Shown here: positions 16,507 to 25,848 of the stretch, one piece after another
How positions within the stretch are numbered: position 1 is the first letter of the stretch
Layout: each line of letters opens with the position of its first letter
NCBI RefSeq assembly: GCF_017094465.1
Contig: NZ_CP064791.1
Span: forward strand, 2,356,001-2,420,000
Direction: 5' to 3'
Length of the DNA stretch: 64,000 nt
DNA from: Halapricum desulfuricans
GTDB lineage: Archaea > Halobacteriota > Halobacteria > Halobacteriales > Haloarculaceae
Made by a program: the position numbers and the translations under genes
Notes under the pieces: generated by a model
Databases searched by the model: none
Seen by the model: only the letters and a program-made list of their open reading frames with translations
Told to the model about the DNA's origin: nothing

Positions 16507-17310
16507 TTACTGACGAACTTGCTGGACCCAGTCGGGCGCTTCGACCGTCGTCGAGCCGACGTCCGAGATCGTCAGTTCCCACTCGAACCACTGTGAAGTC
16601 CCATCGCTGTCGGTCCCCTCAACCTCGTAGAGCTGGTATCGCGGGACGCCGTCACGGTCGACGAGTAACTCGAAGCGAGCGCTGGCCACATCGAACTCCG
16701 AGTCGGGGGTCTGGCCGCCGAGGTACTGGTCCGTCGCCTCGTAGACGTAGCGGCGGACAGTCACGCCGTCGTAGGTCTCGGTTCCCTGATTGGTCCACTC
16801 CTCGAAGGCCGAGGTGTCGTAGGCGAACCCGTAGTCCCAGACGGAGCCGGCGTCGTCGAAACTCGACTCGGACTGGAAGTACGAGGCATCCGAGCCGTCA
16901 TTGGAGGAGAATCGAGTGTGCTGCACGCCGTCGGCGTAGTAGTTGTCGATGAGGGTGACCTCCTCGCCACCGATCCGCATCGTATTGTGAACGCGATCGG
17001 TTGTAAAGTCGACCCGGGCCGTGAACGTCATCTCTTCGACGTCGTCGGCGTTGGATCGCCAGACCCAGGTGCTAGTGTAGCTGCCCGCCGACTCCAGTGC
17101 GACCCGGGCGTTCGTGCGTTCCCAGTCGTCAGGATCGTCGGTCGTCGGCGGTTCGTCGGTAGCCGGCGGTTCGTCGGTAGTATCATTGCCCGAATCCACC
17201 GGCGTGTCGGTCGTCGGTGACGCCGCAGGGCCGTCACCAGTACCGCCCGAACAGCCCGCTAAGACGATGACGAGCCCGAACAGCAGTGCGACTAGTAGCT
17301 TTTGTGTCAT
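16507..17310 (-). CDS. Secreted lipoprotein, haloarchaeal
   Basis: A 267-residue lipoprotein. ATG 17310 gives a signal peptide MTQKLLVALLFGLVIVLAGC with lipobox LAGC; longer in-frame starts would bury it. After the Cys comes a Gly/Thr/Pro/Asp-rich linker of about 45 residues (APPATDEP-type repeats), then a beta-rich domain of about 200 residues with many Trp and Tyr. That domain resembles the LppX/DUF7537-like lipoproteins of haloarchaea. The ligand is unknown. It is transcribed divergently from trm1. The DNA encoding the linker contains GTCGGCGGTTC repeats. Confidence 0.75.
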   Translation of the reverse strand: MTQKLLVALLFGLVIVLAGCSGGTGDGPAASPTTDTPVDSGNDTTDEPPATDEPPTTDDPDDWERTNARVALESAGSYTSTWVWRSNADDVEEMTFTARVDFTTDRVHNTMRIGGEEVTLIDNYYADGVQHTRFSSNDGSDASYFQSESSFDDAGSVWDYGFAYDTSAFEEWTNQGTETYDGVTVRRYVYEATDQYLGGQTPDSEFDVASARFELLVDRDGVPRYQLYEVEGTDSDGTSQWFEWELTISDVGSTTVEAPDWVQQVRQ

Positions 17311-17473
17311 GCCCACTATACAACCTGCAAGAACATAATGTTTTTTATGGTTAGAGTAGTGTGACGATGTCGACAGCACAACGGCTCGACAGGTCGGCTG
17401 CCTACTACATCGACGCGGACGCCGCGCTGCTTCAGAGCGCAACGACTTTGCTCGCGGGTGCGCGAGCACCGGT

Positions 17474-18583
17474 ATGCGCGTCACGGAGGGCAACGTCGAG
17501 GTCGAGGTCCCCGAGCAGGCCGAGGACGGAATCGGCGACGGCGTCTTCTACAACCCCGTCCAGGAGTTGAACCGCGATCTGACCGTCGCCGTCCTGCGAG
17601 CCGCCCGCGAGCGCTTCGAGTACGCCGACTCGTATCTGGACGCGACCGCCGCCAGCGGCGTCCGCGGCGTGCGGGCCGCCGCCGAGGGCTGGGACGTTAC
17701 ACTGAGTGACCACGACGAGGAGGCAGTCGAACTCTGCCGGGCGAATCTCGATCGCAACGATCTGGACGGCGAAGTCGTCAATCGGGACGCTAACTCGCTC
17801 ATGCACGAGCGACGCTTCGACGTGGTCGATCTGGACCCCTTCGGGACGCCCATTCCCTTCGCTGATGCGGCCGCTCAGAGTGCGATCGATCTGCTTGCGG
17901 TCACTGCGACCGACACCGCGCCGCTGTGTGGCGCACACTTCGAGAGCGGCGTCCGATCCTACAGCGCCGTCCCCCGAAACACCGAGTACCACCAGGAGAT
18001 GGGCGTCCGGATCCTGCTGGGTGCGCTGGCCCGGACCGCCGCCCGCTACGACCGGGCGATCACGCCGATCATGACCCACGCCACGAACCACTACGTCCGG
18101 ACGTACCTCGCCATGGCGGACGGCGCAACGGTCGCCAACGGAGCCATCGACCAGCTCGGACACGTCCACCACTGCCAGCACTGCCTGTGGCGCACCCACG
18201 AAGCGGGGCTGATCGCTGATCCGCCCGCCGAGTGTCCCCACTGCGGTGAGCACCTCCAGACGGCGGGCCCGCTGTGGCTCGGCTCGGTCCACGACCGCGA
18301 GTTCCTCACGGGCGTCCGCGAGAACGTGACCGAGGAGATGGGGACCGCCGAGGAAGCGCGAGCGTTGACCGAGCGGCTGGCCGTCGAGCTGGAGACGCCG
18401 ACCCATTACGACCAGCATCGACTCACCAAGCGCTGGGGCGAGGGCGCGATCGCGATGGACGACTTCCTCGAACGGTTGCGATCGGCCGGTTACGAGGCCT
18501 CGCGAACCCACTACGGCGGGACGACGTTCAAGACCGACGCCGACGTGACCGAGATCCGCGAGGCGGTCCACGCAACCGAGTGA
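17474..18583 (+). CDS. trm1: tRNA (guanine26-N2)-dimethyltransferase Trm1
   Basis: A 369-residue SAM-dependent enzyme that makes m2,2-G26 in tRNA. The N-terminal methyltransferase domain has [15 protein letters not shown] (SAM site), [15 protein letters not shown] and the catalytic [11 protein letters not shown]. The C-terminal part has the zinc region [13 protein letters not shown]...CPHCGEHLQ (residues about 236-260) and a winged fold. Length and motif order match archaeal Trm1. ATG 17474 begins the family-typical [14 protein letters not shown]. Confidence 0.95.
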   Translation: MRVTEGNVEVEVPEQAEDGIGDGVFYNPVQELNRDLTVAVLRAARERFEYADSYLDATAASGVRGVRAAAEGWDVTLSDHDEEAVELCRANLDRNDLDGEVVNRDANSLMHERRFDVVDLDPFGTPIPFADAAAQSAIDLLAVTATDTAPLCGAHFESGVRSYSAVPRNTEYHQEMGVRILLGALARTAARYDRAITPIMTHATNHYVRTYLAMADGATVANGAIDQLGHVHHCQHCLWRTHEAGLIADPPAECPHCGEHLQTAGPLWLGSVHDREFLTGVRENVTEEMGTAEEARALTERLAVELETPTHYDQHRLTKRWGEGAIAMDDFLERLRSAGYEASRTHYGGTTFKTDADVTEIREAVHATE

Positions 18584-18589
18584 CGCGGC

Positions 18590-18976
18590 TCAGACGGCGC
18601 GTGCGATCCGCGAGAGCAGGCTGCCGAGAGTGAAGTAGACGGGACGGAGCAGATAGTTGAACAGTCCGATCAGCCCGACGACCGCACCCAGCGTCTGTAA
18701 CTCGGCGGCCGTGGCATCGAGGAACGCGACGAGCACGAGTGTTGCCACGGCGACTCCGGCCCAGACGGCCTCGAAGTACAGGCCGAGCCAGGGGGCTGGC
18801 GCGAGCGCGCGCACCTCCTCACGAACGACGAACGCAAGCACGGTCACGCCGAGAGCTACGGCCGCAAGCGCAGCCGAAGGAGCGACCCCGGCGAACGCGG
18901 GGGCGAGCAGCGCCGCGGCAGCGACCAGCGCGATCGACGTGAGGACGCCGGTCGCGCGCTCGATTCGATCGTGCAT
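18590..18976 (-). CDS. Four-helix membrane protein, unknown
   Basis: A 128-residue protein with four hydrophobic helices at about 11-33, 36-52, 62-85 and 91-112. Loops are short and a basic C-terminus ends LLSRIARAV. It ends 6 bases after trm1 in convergent orientation. No residues suggest transport or catalysis. It is plausibly real, since it keeps haloarchaeal codon use throughout. Confidence 0.6.
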   Translation of the reverse strand: MHDRIERATGVLTSIALVAAAALLAPAFAGVAPSAALAAVALGVTVLAFVVREEVRALAPAPWLGLYFEAVWAGVAVATLVLVAFLDATAAELQTLGAVVGLIGLFNYLLRPVYFTLGSLLSRIARAV

Positions 18977-19069
18977 GCCTATCCGTTGTTCGGACGGGGC
19001 GAAACGCGTTTCGGTCCGATCCGCAGCTATTTGCCGGGGACGAACGCATGTGAAAACGTGCGCGACCGA

Positions 19070-20308
19070 ATGAACCGAACGGTGGCCGTCGGCTGGACGC
19101 TACTGAGTGTCGTCCGGGACTCGCAGCTGACGCTGCTCGCGGCGGCGATCGCCTACTACGCGTTCGCGTCGCTGCTCCCGCTGTTTCTGGTGGTCCTGAC
19201 GGTCGCTTCGGCGGTCGGTGGCGATGCGCTCGCCAAGGCAGTCGTCACGCAGTTGAGTGGCGCGCTTACCCCGAGCGGGGAATCGCTCGTCCGGAACGCG
19301 CTGACGAACGCCAGCGGGCGCGGCAGCGTGACCGCCATCGGGCTCGCAATTTTGCTCTGGAGCGGTCTCAAACTGTTTCGCGGGCTCGATACCGCCTTCT
19401 CGATGGTCTACGGGACCGAGCAGTCGGTGACGCTGCTCACCAAGGCCCGCAACGCCGTCACCGCGCTCGTAGCGGTTGGAGCGGCGATCGGGGCGGTCGT
19501 CCTCGCGGCGGTCGCTGCCGGCATCGTCGGTCTCTCGACTGCCGGGATCCCGACGGTCGTCGGCCTGCCGTTCGTCCTGACGGTCGCGTTTCTCCCGCTG
19601 TACTACATCTTCCCCGACGTCGAGATGACGCTCCGGGACGCGGTTCCCGGGGCGGTGTTCGCGGCGGTCGGCTGGACGGTACTCAGCGCGGCGTTTCAGG
19701 TGTACGCCGTCAGGGCCAGAAGCGCAGTGCTGTACGGAATCCTCGGGGCGGTCCTGTTGCTGGTGACGTGGTTCTACGTCGGTGGGATCGTCCTGTTGCT
19801 CGGGGCGGTACTCAACGGCGTGCTGGCCGGAGACGTGGGGGCCGAAAGCATCGAAGACCGGCAACTACAACAGGGTCGGCTTCCAGATACCGAACAACGA
19901 ATGAGCGACTCGGGGGCCGACAACGTGGCCGATGGCACCGACGAGTCCCGACGGGACGACGTCGACGTCGCGGAGTTACGGGCCGAGATCGATGCGCTCC
20001 AGGAGCGCATCGACGAGCGGACGCTTCACCGCGACGAGATCGAGCGGGACCTCAAACGCTACGTCCGCAAGCGCGTCCGCCGCGGGCACGCCACCGGCTG
20101 GGGCCCGTATCTCGTGTTGCTGTACGGGACCGTGATGACGCTCGGGGCCTTCTACTTCCTGTCGGGCTGGGTCGCAGTGGCGTCGATGCTCGTCATCTGG
20201 CTGTCGACGCTGGGACTGTACGCGCTGATGCTGCTGGTCGGCGTGACGGTCAACACAGTCGGCGTCCCCTGGAAGCTCCTAGACAAGGTCCGTGACTTCC
20301 GGCGATAG
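19070..20308 (+). CDS. YihY/BrkB-family membrane protein
   Basis: A 412-residue protein with the YihY/BrkB (virulence factor BrkB) domain over residues 1-260: six helices and the typical LAAAIAYYAFASLLPLF and LWSGLKLFRGLDTAF segments. This family is often called ribonuclease BN by mistake; its real role is unknown, possibly transport. After it come a charged, mostly helical region (RAEIDALQERIDERTLHR), probably coiled coil, and two more C-terminal helices. ATG 19070 is favoured; GTG 19058 is possible. It is followed at 2 bases by the PAP2 gene, so the two are an operon. Confidence 0.85.
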   Translation: MNRTVAVGWTLLSVVRDSQLTLLAAAIAYYAFASLLPLFLVVLTVASAVGGDALAKAVVTQLSGALTPSGESLVRNALTNASGRGSVTAIGLAILLWSGLKLFRGLDTAFSMVYGTEQSVTLLTKARNAVTALVAVGAAIGAVVLAAVAAGIVGLSTAGIPTVVGLPFVLTVAFLPLYYIFPDVEMTLRDAVPGAVFAAVGWTVLSAAFQVYAVRARSAVLYGILGAVLLLVTWFYVGGIVLLLGAVLNGVLAGDVGAESIEDRQLQQGRLPDTEQRMSDSGADNVADGTDESRRDDVDVAELRAEIDALQERIDERTLHRDEIERDLKRYVRKRVRRGHATGWGPYLVLLYGTVMTLGAFYFLSGWVAVASMLVIWLSTLGLYALMLLVGVTVNTVGVPWKLLDKVRDFRR

Positions 20309-20310
20309 CG

Positions 20311-21216
20311 ATGCGCGGACTCGGCGTCCAGTCGTGGCTGAGCGGGTTGCCGGACGCAGTCGTCGTACTGTTCTCGCTCGTTACCCAGCTCGGCGACGTG
20401 TGGTTGCTGACGCTGCTAGTGCTTTCGACCTACTGGTTCGGGCCGCGACTCCCGCGGGTCGGGGACGCAGTCGACCGCGAACGGGCCGCCGTCGCCGCGG
20501 GGATCCTCCTGGCCGGCTTCGCCGTCGTGGCGGTGGGCAAACCCATGTTCGAGTTGCCCCGCCCGCCCGGTGCCGGGCAGGCCTCGCCGACGGCCCTGGT
20601 TCCGGAAGTCCTGTGGCCACTGTACGAGTATCTCTCGACGGGGACCGGTCACGGCTTCCCCAGCGGGCACGCCGTCGGCTCGACGACGGCGTTCGGCGGG
20701 CTGGCCTGGGCGATCCGGACTGACCGACACCGCCGGCGTGTCGCTGTCGCCGCCGGGCTGATCGCGGTCGTCTCGCTGTCCCGGCTGGTGCTCGGATTGC
20801 ACTATCTCGTCGACGTGCTCGCCGGGATCGGATTCGGTGTCGTCGTGCTCGGCGTTGCGATCCGGCTCCGGTCGCCCACGCGCGTGTTCGGGTTCGGGGC
20901 GCTGATCGCCGCGGTGGGGCTCGCGGTCGTCGGACCGCTGTCCGATATCGTCCTCGTGGCGGGCGTCACTACGGGAGCGTGGCTCGGCTGGATCGCCGTT
21001 GGTGACGAAATGGCACGTCCACCGACGCGAGAGGGGGCGGCCGCGACCGCGACGGCCGGTATCGTATCGGGCGGCCCGCTATTGATCGCCGTAGAAGTCG
21101 TCCCGACGACGGCCGTTACCGCCGGGGCGGTCGCGTTCGTCGGCGGCCTGGCGGTCGTCGCGATGCCACTGACCGGCGAGCGCGTCGCGAAAAGAATCGG
21201 CAGTAAAACCGGCTAG
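20311..21216 (+). CDS. PAP2-family membrane phosphatase
   Basis: A 301-residue integral membrane phosphatase. The three PAP2 motifs are present: KPMFELPRP (motif 1), GFPSGHAVG (motif 2, with catalytic His) and SRLVLGLHYLVDVLAG (motif 3). It should remove phosphate from lipid or isoprenoid phosphates such as polyprenyl pyrophosphate at the membrane surface. About nine helices are predicted. The long C-terminal extension after motif 3 (around 100 hydrophobic residues) is more than the minimal family. It is co-directional with the BrkB gene, only 2 bases downstream. Confidence 0.9.
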   Translation: MRGLGVQSWLSGLPDAVVVLFSLVTQLGDVWLLTLLVLSTYWFGPRLPRVGDAVDRERAAVAAGILLAGFAVVAVGKPMFELPRPPGAGQASPTALVPEVLWPLYEYLSTGTGHGFPSGHAVGSTTAFGGLAWAIRTDRHRRRVAVAAGLIAVVSLSRLVLGLHYLVDVLAGIGFGVVVLGVAIRLRSPTRVFGFGALIAAVGLAVVGPLSDIVLVAGVTTGAWLGWIAVGDEMARPPTREGAAATATAGIVSGGPLLIAVEVVPTTAVTAGAVAFVGGLAVVAMPLTGERVAKRIGSKTG

Positions 21217-21225
21217 GAAGCGCGT

Positions 21226-22587
21226 CTAGAACTTCTCGAGGTACCGGTCGATCTCCCACTCGGAGACATCGACCAGGTAGTCACGGAACTCCTCGGTCTT
21301 GGCTTCGACGAACTTCTCGGAGATGTGCGGGCCGAGCGCCTCGAGCACGACCTCGTCGTCTTCGAGTTCGTCGATCGCTTCGCCGAGGTTGGTCGGCAGC
21401 GTCTCGATGCCGTACTCCTCGCGCTTTGCCTCGTCGAACTCGTAGATGTTCTCCCGGACCGGGTCGGGACACTCCAGGTCGTTCTCGATCCCGTCGAGCC
21501 CGGCGTGGATGAGTGCCGCGAAGGCGAGATACGGGTTACACGACGGGTCGGGGAACCGTGCCTCGATGCGGGATGCCGCCGGGATCCGCGCGGCGGGCTT
21601 TCGGATCAGCGCCGAGCGGTTGCGGTCGGACCAGGCGACGTAGACGGGAGCCTCGTAGCCGGGCACCAGGCGCTTGTAACTGTTGACCGTGGGGTTGGTG
21701 ACCGCCGCCAGCGCGGGCGCGTGTTCGAGGATCCCGGCGGTGAACTGCTTGGCCGTCTCGCTGAGGTTGAACTCGTCGTCCCCGTCGTGGAAGGCGTTCT
21801 CGCCGTCGTCGGTGAAAAGCGAGAGGTGCGTGTGCATCCCCGAGCCGTTGATCCGCGGGATCGGTTTGGGCATGAACGTAGCGTGCAGATCGTGTTCCGC
21901 GGCGATGGCACGGACGACCGACCGGAAGGTCGCGACGTTGTCCGCCGTCGCCAGTGCGTCGTCGTACTCGAAGTTGATCTCGTGTTGGCCCTCGGCGACC
22001 TCGTGGTGGGAGGCCTCGATGTCGAAGCCCATGTCCTCCAGGCCGTAGATGATGTCACGGCGCACGTCGCTGGCGAGGTCCTTGGGCGCGAGATCGAAGT
22101 AGCCGCCGGCGTCGTTAGTCTCGGTCGTCGCGCGGCCGTCCTCGTCTTCCTCGAACAGGAAGAACTCGGGTTCGGGCGCAGCGTTGACCGTATAGCCCAT
22201 CTCCTCGGCGCGGTCGAGCGCGTCCTGCAGGACGCCACGCGGGTCGCCCGCGAACGGCTCGCCCGTCGAGGTGTTGTGAACGTCACAGATGAGTCGTGCG
22301 CTGTTGCCGCCGTCGATGTCATCACGGCTGCGCCATGGCAGGATGGAGAACGTGGCCGGATCCGGGACCAGACGCATGTCCGACTCCTGGATGCGGACGA
22401 AGCCGTCGATCGACGACCCGTCGAAATAGATGCCTTCGGTGAATGCTTTCTCGGCCTGATCCGCCGGGACGGAAACGTTCTTGACCGTCCCGAGGATGTC
22501 GGTGAACTGTAGACGCAGGAAGTCTACGTCTTTGTCCTCGATCTCGTCGAGGACGTCCTGTGCCGCCTCTGAGAGTTCGCCCGTCAT
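21226..22587 (-). CDS. glnA: Glutamine synthetase
   Basis: A 453-residue GlnA of archaeal type, forming glutamine from glutamate, ammonium and ATP. Key parts are [31 protein letters not shown], the ATP-site region [12 protein letters not shown] and the N-terminal beta-grasp with [19 protein letters not shown] 22587 begins [16 protein letters not shown] and fits the family; upstream codons are not coding. It is divergent from lrp across 128 bases with TATA boxes for both. I do not see the adenylylation-site signature of bacterial type I enzymes. Confidence 0.96.
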   Translation of the reverse strand: MTGELSEAAQDVLDEIEDKDVDFLRLQFTDILGTVKNVSVPADQAEKAFTEGIYFDGSSIDGFVRIQESDMRLVPDPATFSILPWRSRDDIDGGNSARLICDVHNTSTGEPFAGDPRGVLQDALDRAEEMGYTVNAAPEPEFFLFEEDEDGRATTETNDAGGYFDLAPKDLASDVRRDIIYGLEDMGFDIEASHHEVAEGQHEINFEYDDALATADNVATFRSVVRAIAAEHDLHATFMPKPIPRINGSGMHTHLSLFTDDGENAFHDGDDEFNLSETAKQFTAGILEHAPALAAVTNPTVNSYKRLVPGYEAPVYVAWSDRNRSALIRKPAARIPAASRIEARFPDPSCNPYLAFAALIHAGLDGIENDLECPDPVRENIYEFDEAKREEYGIETLPTNLGEAIDELEDDEVVLEALGPHISEKFVEAKTEEFRDYLVDVSEWEIDRYLEKF

Positions 22588-22618
22588 GGTTATCGACAGG
22601 TGTGAGATATGGGGCTGC

Positions 22619-22626
22619 CATAAAAA
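22619..22626 (-). promoter_or_regulatory. TATA box for glnA
   Basis: Reads TTTTTATG on the minus strand, about 32-39 bases before ATG 22587, giving a leader of about 9 bases. Confidence 0.55.
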
Positions 22627-22647
22627 CCCTGCTGCTTTGCGCAATTC

Positions 22648-22657
22648 TGTTCGAACA
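22648..22657. promoter_or_regulatory. Palindrome in the glnA-lrp interval, candidate operator
   Basis: Perfect 10-base palindrome TGTTCGAACA, about 25 bases upstream of the glnA TATA and about 23 bases before the lrp TATA. Half-site-like GTTCG also occurs at 22675-22679. The position suits a regulator such as Lrp, which binds A/T-containing dyads, but the binder is inferred only. Confidence 0.4.
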
Positions 22658-22679
22658 CCGAACTAGAAATGCATGTTCG

Positions 22680-22689
22680 TAAAATTCTA
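22680..22689 (+). promoter_or_regulatory. TATA box for lrp
   Basis: TAAAATTCTA ends 26 bases before ATG 22716, predicting a leaderless lrp message. Confidence 0.5.
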
Positions 22690-22715
22690 ATGGGACGGTA
22701 CCGAGGTGCGCTAGT

Positions 22716-23171
22716 ATGACGTACGAAAATCTGGATCGAAAGTTGGTGAATGCGCTTCTGGGGGATGGACGGGCAAGTCTACGCAGTCTCGCCGACGACC
22801 TCGACGTGTCGGTGACGACAGTCTCCAATCATCTCTCGACGCTGGAAGACGAGGGAACAATCCGGGGGTACACGCCGAAAGTCGATTACGACAAGCTTGG
22901 CTACGACGTGACAGCGATCGTCCAGTTGAAAGTCGAAGGGAGTGCGCTCCCGGACGTCACCGAGACGCTTCGCCAGCACGATCAGATGGTCAGTGTCTAC
23001 GAGGTGACCGGCGATTACGACGTGATCGCCGTCGGGAAGTTCCGCGATACCGACGATATGAACGAACAGATCAAGGGACTACTGACCGACCCCGAGATCA
23101 ACGAATCGAACACGAGCGTGGTCCTCAACGCCGCAAAGGAACACGAGCAGTTCGATCTTGAAACCGAGTGA
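22716..23171 (+). CDS. lrp: Lrp/AsnC-family regulator next to glnA
   Basis: A 151-residue regulator. Residues 1-55 carry the AsnC-type helix-turn-helix ([19 protein letters not shown]), followed by the linker strand [15 protein letters not shown] and the RAM/AsnC ligand-binding domain ([16 protein letters not shown], then [11 protein letters not shown]). Its divergent position beside glnA is known from other haloarchaea, where Lrp controls glutamine synthesis. Binding to the 22648-22657 palindrome is my inference. Confidence 0.9.
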   Translation: MTYENLDRKLVNALLGDGRASLRSLADDLDVSVTTVSNHLSTLEDEGTIRGYTPKVDYDKLGYDVTAIVQLKVEGSALPDVTETLRQHDQMVSVYEVTGDYDVIAVGKFRDTDDMNEQIKGLLTDPEINESNTSVVLNAAKEHEQFDLETE

Positions 23172-23273
23172 AACTGCCGGTTGATTGGGTCGTCGACGGC
23201 CGAATCGGCCGATTGGAACTACGGACGCAGGGAAGGGGGAACCTTCATTGTCGTCGGCGAACCACTCCGTGGT

Positions 23274-24431
23274 ATGTCACCCGGGGTCGCTGGGGGGGCC
23301 GTCGCCCAGGCCGACGCCGTCACGTCACTGCCCGGGGGCCGCCCCGCGATAGCAGCCGGTGCTGTACTGGTCGTCGTCGCGCTCGTCGCCGTCGGCTGGT
23401 GGTTCAGGCTACGACGCTCGCCAGCGGCCCGATTCCGGGCCGTCCTAGCCGGCCGCGACGAGATCACGGTGTTGTTGCACCCCAACCCGGACCCGGACGC
23501 GATGGCCGCAGCGATGGGCGTCCAGGCGCTCGCTGGGACCGTCGACACCGACGTGACGGTCCAGTATCCCGGTCAGATCCAGCGACAGGAGAACCGTGCG
23601 TTCCAGACCGTGCTCGAACAGGACTTCGAGCAGATCGAGACGGCGGGTGATCTGGAGGCGGACTCCGTCGTCCTGGTCGATCACAACGAGCCTCGCGGGT
23701 TCCACGGCTCGGACGCCATCGATCCGGTCGCCGTCGTCGACCACCACCCCGGTAGCGGGACGGGTGCGGAGTTCACCGACGTCCGGCCCGAGTACGGGGC
23801 GTGTGCGACGATCCTCGCGGAATATTTCGACGAACTGGGATGGGAACCGCATAACACGGACGGTGGACCGAGCGTATCGGATACACTCGCGACCGGACTG
23901 CTGTATGGCATCCAGTCCGACACGAAGCGGCTGACGAACGGCTGCTCGCCGGCGGAGTTCGACGCTGCCAGCTTCCTGTACCGGGGTGTCGACGAGGAAC
24001 GACTGGACCGGGTTGCCAACCCACAGGTCAACGCCGAAGTCCTGGAAGTCAAAGCCAGGGCGATCACGAACCGCGAGGTCCGCAACGCGTTCGCCGTGAG
24101 CGACGTTGGGGACGTCGGGAACGTCGAATCTATCCCGCAGGCGGCCGAGGAACTGCTCCGGTTAGAGGGCGTGACAGCGATCGTCGTCCTCGGTCGTCGC
24201 GACGGCACGCTCCACCTGTCGGGGCGCTCGCGGGACGACCGCGTACACATGGGCAAAGCGCTGAAAGCCTCCGTGAAAGATATCCCGATGGCCGAGGCCG
24301 GCGGCCACGCCCGCATGGGCGGCGGACAGCTCTCGATCGAGCACATGGAGGGGCTCGGCCCCGGTGACGGTCTCACTGTCCCGGAGTTTCGCGACCGGCT
24401 CTTCGAGGCGATGACCGGCGAACTGCAGTGA
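23274..24431 (+). CDS. Membrane-anchored DHH-family phosphoesterase
   Basis: A 385-residue protein: an N-terminal membrane helix (about 27-45), then a DHH/DHHA1 phosphoesterase. Motif I reads HPNPDPDAMAAAM, then VLVDHNEP, the namesake AVVDHHPG, and GGHARMGGGQLS from DHHA1. These coordinate Mn or Mg for phosphodiester cleavage of nanoRNA or cyclic dinucleotides (GdpP/NrnA relatives). The N-terminal anchor without PAS suggests a simple membrane-bound nuclease; the substrate is unknown. ATG 23274 is chosen over an upstream in-frame start because it begins the Gly-rich lead before the helix. Confidence 0.9.
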   Translation: MSPGVAGGAVAQADAVTSLPGGRPAIAAGAVLVVVALVAVGWWFRLRRSPAARFRAVLAGRDEITVLLHPNPDPDAMAAAMGVQALAGTVDTDVTVQYPGQIQRQENRAFQTVLEQDFEQIETAGDLEADSVVLVDHNEPRGFHGSDAIDPVAVVDHHPGSGTGAEFTDVRPEYGACATILAEYFDELGWEPHNTDGGPSVSDTLATGLLYGIQSDTKRLTNGCSPAEFDAASFLYRGVDEERLDRVANPQVNAEVLEVKARAITNREVRNAFAVSDVGDVGNVESIPQAAEELLRLEGVTAIVVLGRRDGTLHLSGRSRDDRVHMGKALKASVKDIPMAEAGGHARMGGGQLSIEHMEGLGPGDGLTVPEFRDRLFEAMTGELQ

Positions 24432-24500
24432 CGACGCGATCCGGTCGTCGGTTGTTGCAGCCACCGCGCGGCTTTTGCGCGTGCCGACCCAACCGCGCCC

Positions 24501-25577
24501 ATGGCGACCCACGAGGGGACCTGGGCCTATCGCGACCGCTTCCACGAGCGCTTCGCTCGGACGTACTTCCGGCCGTTCGGCGACCTGGCGCTGTCGAGTA
24601 TCGGCGTCGGCACGTACCTCGGCGACCCGACCGACGAGGCCGATTCGGCCTACCGGGAGGCGATCGTCGCGGCCCTGGAGTCGGGGAGCAACGTGCTCGA
24701 CACGGCGATCAACTACCGCCACCAGCGCAGCGAGCGCGTCGTGGGCGCGGCGATCGACGATAGCGAGATCGGCCGCGAGAGCGTCTTCCTGGCCACCAAG
24801 GGCGGCTTTCTACCGTTCGACGGCGAGCGACCCGACGACCCCGGTCGATACATCTACCGGGAGTTCGTCGAGCCCGGAATCGTCGACCGCGAGGAGCTGG
24901 CGGCCGGCCAGCACTGCATGGCGCCGGCGTTCATCGACGATCAACTCGACCGTTCGCTCGACAATCTCGGGGTCGATCGCGTCGATCTGTACTACGTACA
25001 CAACCCCGAGACGCAGCTACAGGCTCGGTCCCGGGCGGACGTCTACGACCTGATCGAGGCAACGTTCGAGCGACTGGAGCGACGGGCCGAAGCCGGCGAC
25101 ATCGGCGCGTACGGCGTCGCGACCTGGGACGCCTTCCGGGTCGGTCCGAGCGACGGGAGTTCGCTCTCGCTGCCCGAGGTGATCGATCGTGCCGAGCGTG
25201 CGGCCGGGGCGGTCGGCCACGAGAGCAGCCACTTCGAGGCGATCCAGTTGCCGTTTAACGCCTACATGGCCGACGCGTTCACGGCGGCCGTCCACGACGG
25301 TCGGAGCGCACTCGAAGTCGCAAGCGAGCACAACCTGCACGTCTTCACCAGTGCGAGCCTCATGCAGGGGAAACTGGCCCGGGAGATGCCCGATCGGGTC
25401 GAGGCCGAGCTAGCGGGCAAGACTCGCGCCCAGCGGGCGATCAACTTCGCCCGGAGCGCCCCCGCCGTGACGAGCGCGCTGGTCGGGATGGGATCGACGG
25501 AACACGTCGAAGAGAACCTGGCGGCAGGCACCGACGAACCGATAGGCGCGAACGCGTTCGACGCGATCTTCGAGTGA
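24501..25577 (+). CDS. Aldo/keto reductase
   Basis: A 358-residue TIM-barrel NAD(P)H oxidoreductase. AKR landmarks are IGVGTYLGDPTDEADSA, the Asp/Tyr pair DTAINYRHQRSE, the Lys in FLATKGGF and the His in DLYYVHNPE. The C-terminal NADP-phosphate region ends VTSALVGMGSTEHVEENL. It is closer to the longer dehydrogenase-like AKRs than to small reductases. The substrate cannot be read from sequence. It stands alone on the strand. Confidence 0.88.
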   Translation: MATHEGTWAYRDRFHERFARTYFRPFGDLALSSIGVGTYLGDPTDEADSAYREAIVAALESGSNVLDTAINYRHQRSERVVGAAIDDSEIGRESVFLATKGGFLPFDGERPDDPGRYIYREFVEPGIVDREELAAGQHCMAPAFIDDQLDRSLDNLGVDRVDLYYVHNPETQLQARSRADVYDLIEATFERLERRAEAGDIGAYGVATWDAFRVGPSDGSSLSLPEVIDRAERAAGAVGHESSHFEAIQLPFNAYMADAFTAAVHDGRSALEVASEHNLHVFTSASLMQGKLAREMPDRVEAELAGKTRAQRAINFARSAPAVTSALVGMGSTEHVEENLAAGTDEPIGANAFDAIFE

Positions 25578-25581
25578 TCGG

Positions 25582-25752
25582 TCATCCCACCTCCTTCCAC
25601 TCCGCACCACACGCCGGACAGACCCGGACAGTGCCGATCTCGTCGGGGTCGTTCTCGGATTTCAGGACCTCGTCGCAGCCGGCACAGATGAGCCGCTCGT
25701 AGGTGTCTTTCTCGATATCGCCCGAGCGGATCCCCTTTCTGACAGATTCCAT
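25582..25752 (-). CDS. HVO_0758-family zinc-finger micro-protein
   Basis: A 56-residue protein beginning MESVRKGIRSGDIEKDTYER. Four cysteines in two CxxC pairs, CAGC and CPAC, form one zinc ribbon, and it ends AEWKEVG. The sequence matches the haloarchaeal HVO_0758 family closely, by memory. That protein was studied as a zinc-finger micro-protein in Haloferax. The stop lies 4 bases after the aldo/keto reductase gene in convergent orientation. Confidence 0.85.
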   Translation of the reverse strand: MESVRKGIRSGDIEKDTYERLICAGCDEVLKSENDPDEIGTVRVCPACGAEWKEVG

Positions 25753-25848
25753 ACTGAGAGGTATGCGAGCGACTCTCAAAAAGCTCGGGGCGGGAGCCGT
25801 CGGATGGCGGTTCGCAAGTTTTGACACCGCCCCGTCCGAAGCGCGGTC

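Noticed and set aside
18971-20308. Ribonuclease BN as function of the BrkB-like protein
   Set aside because: That label in this family is a historical error; true RNase BN is a metallo-beta-lactamase fold enzyme.
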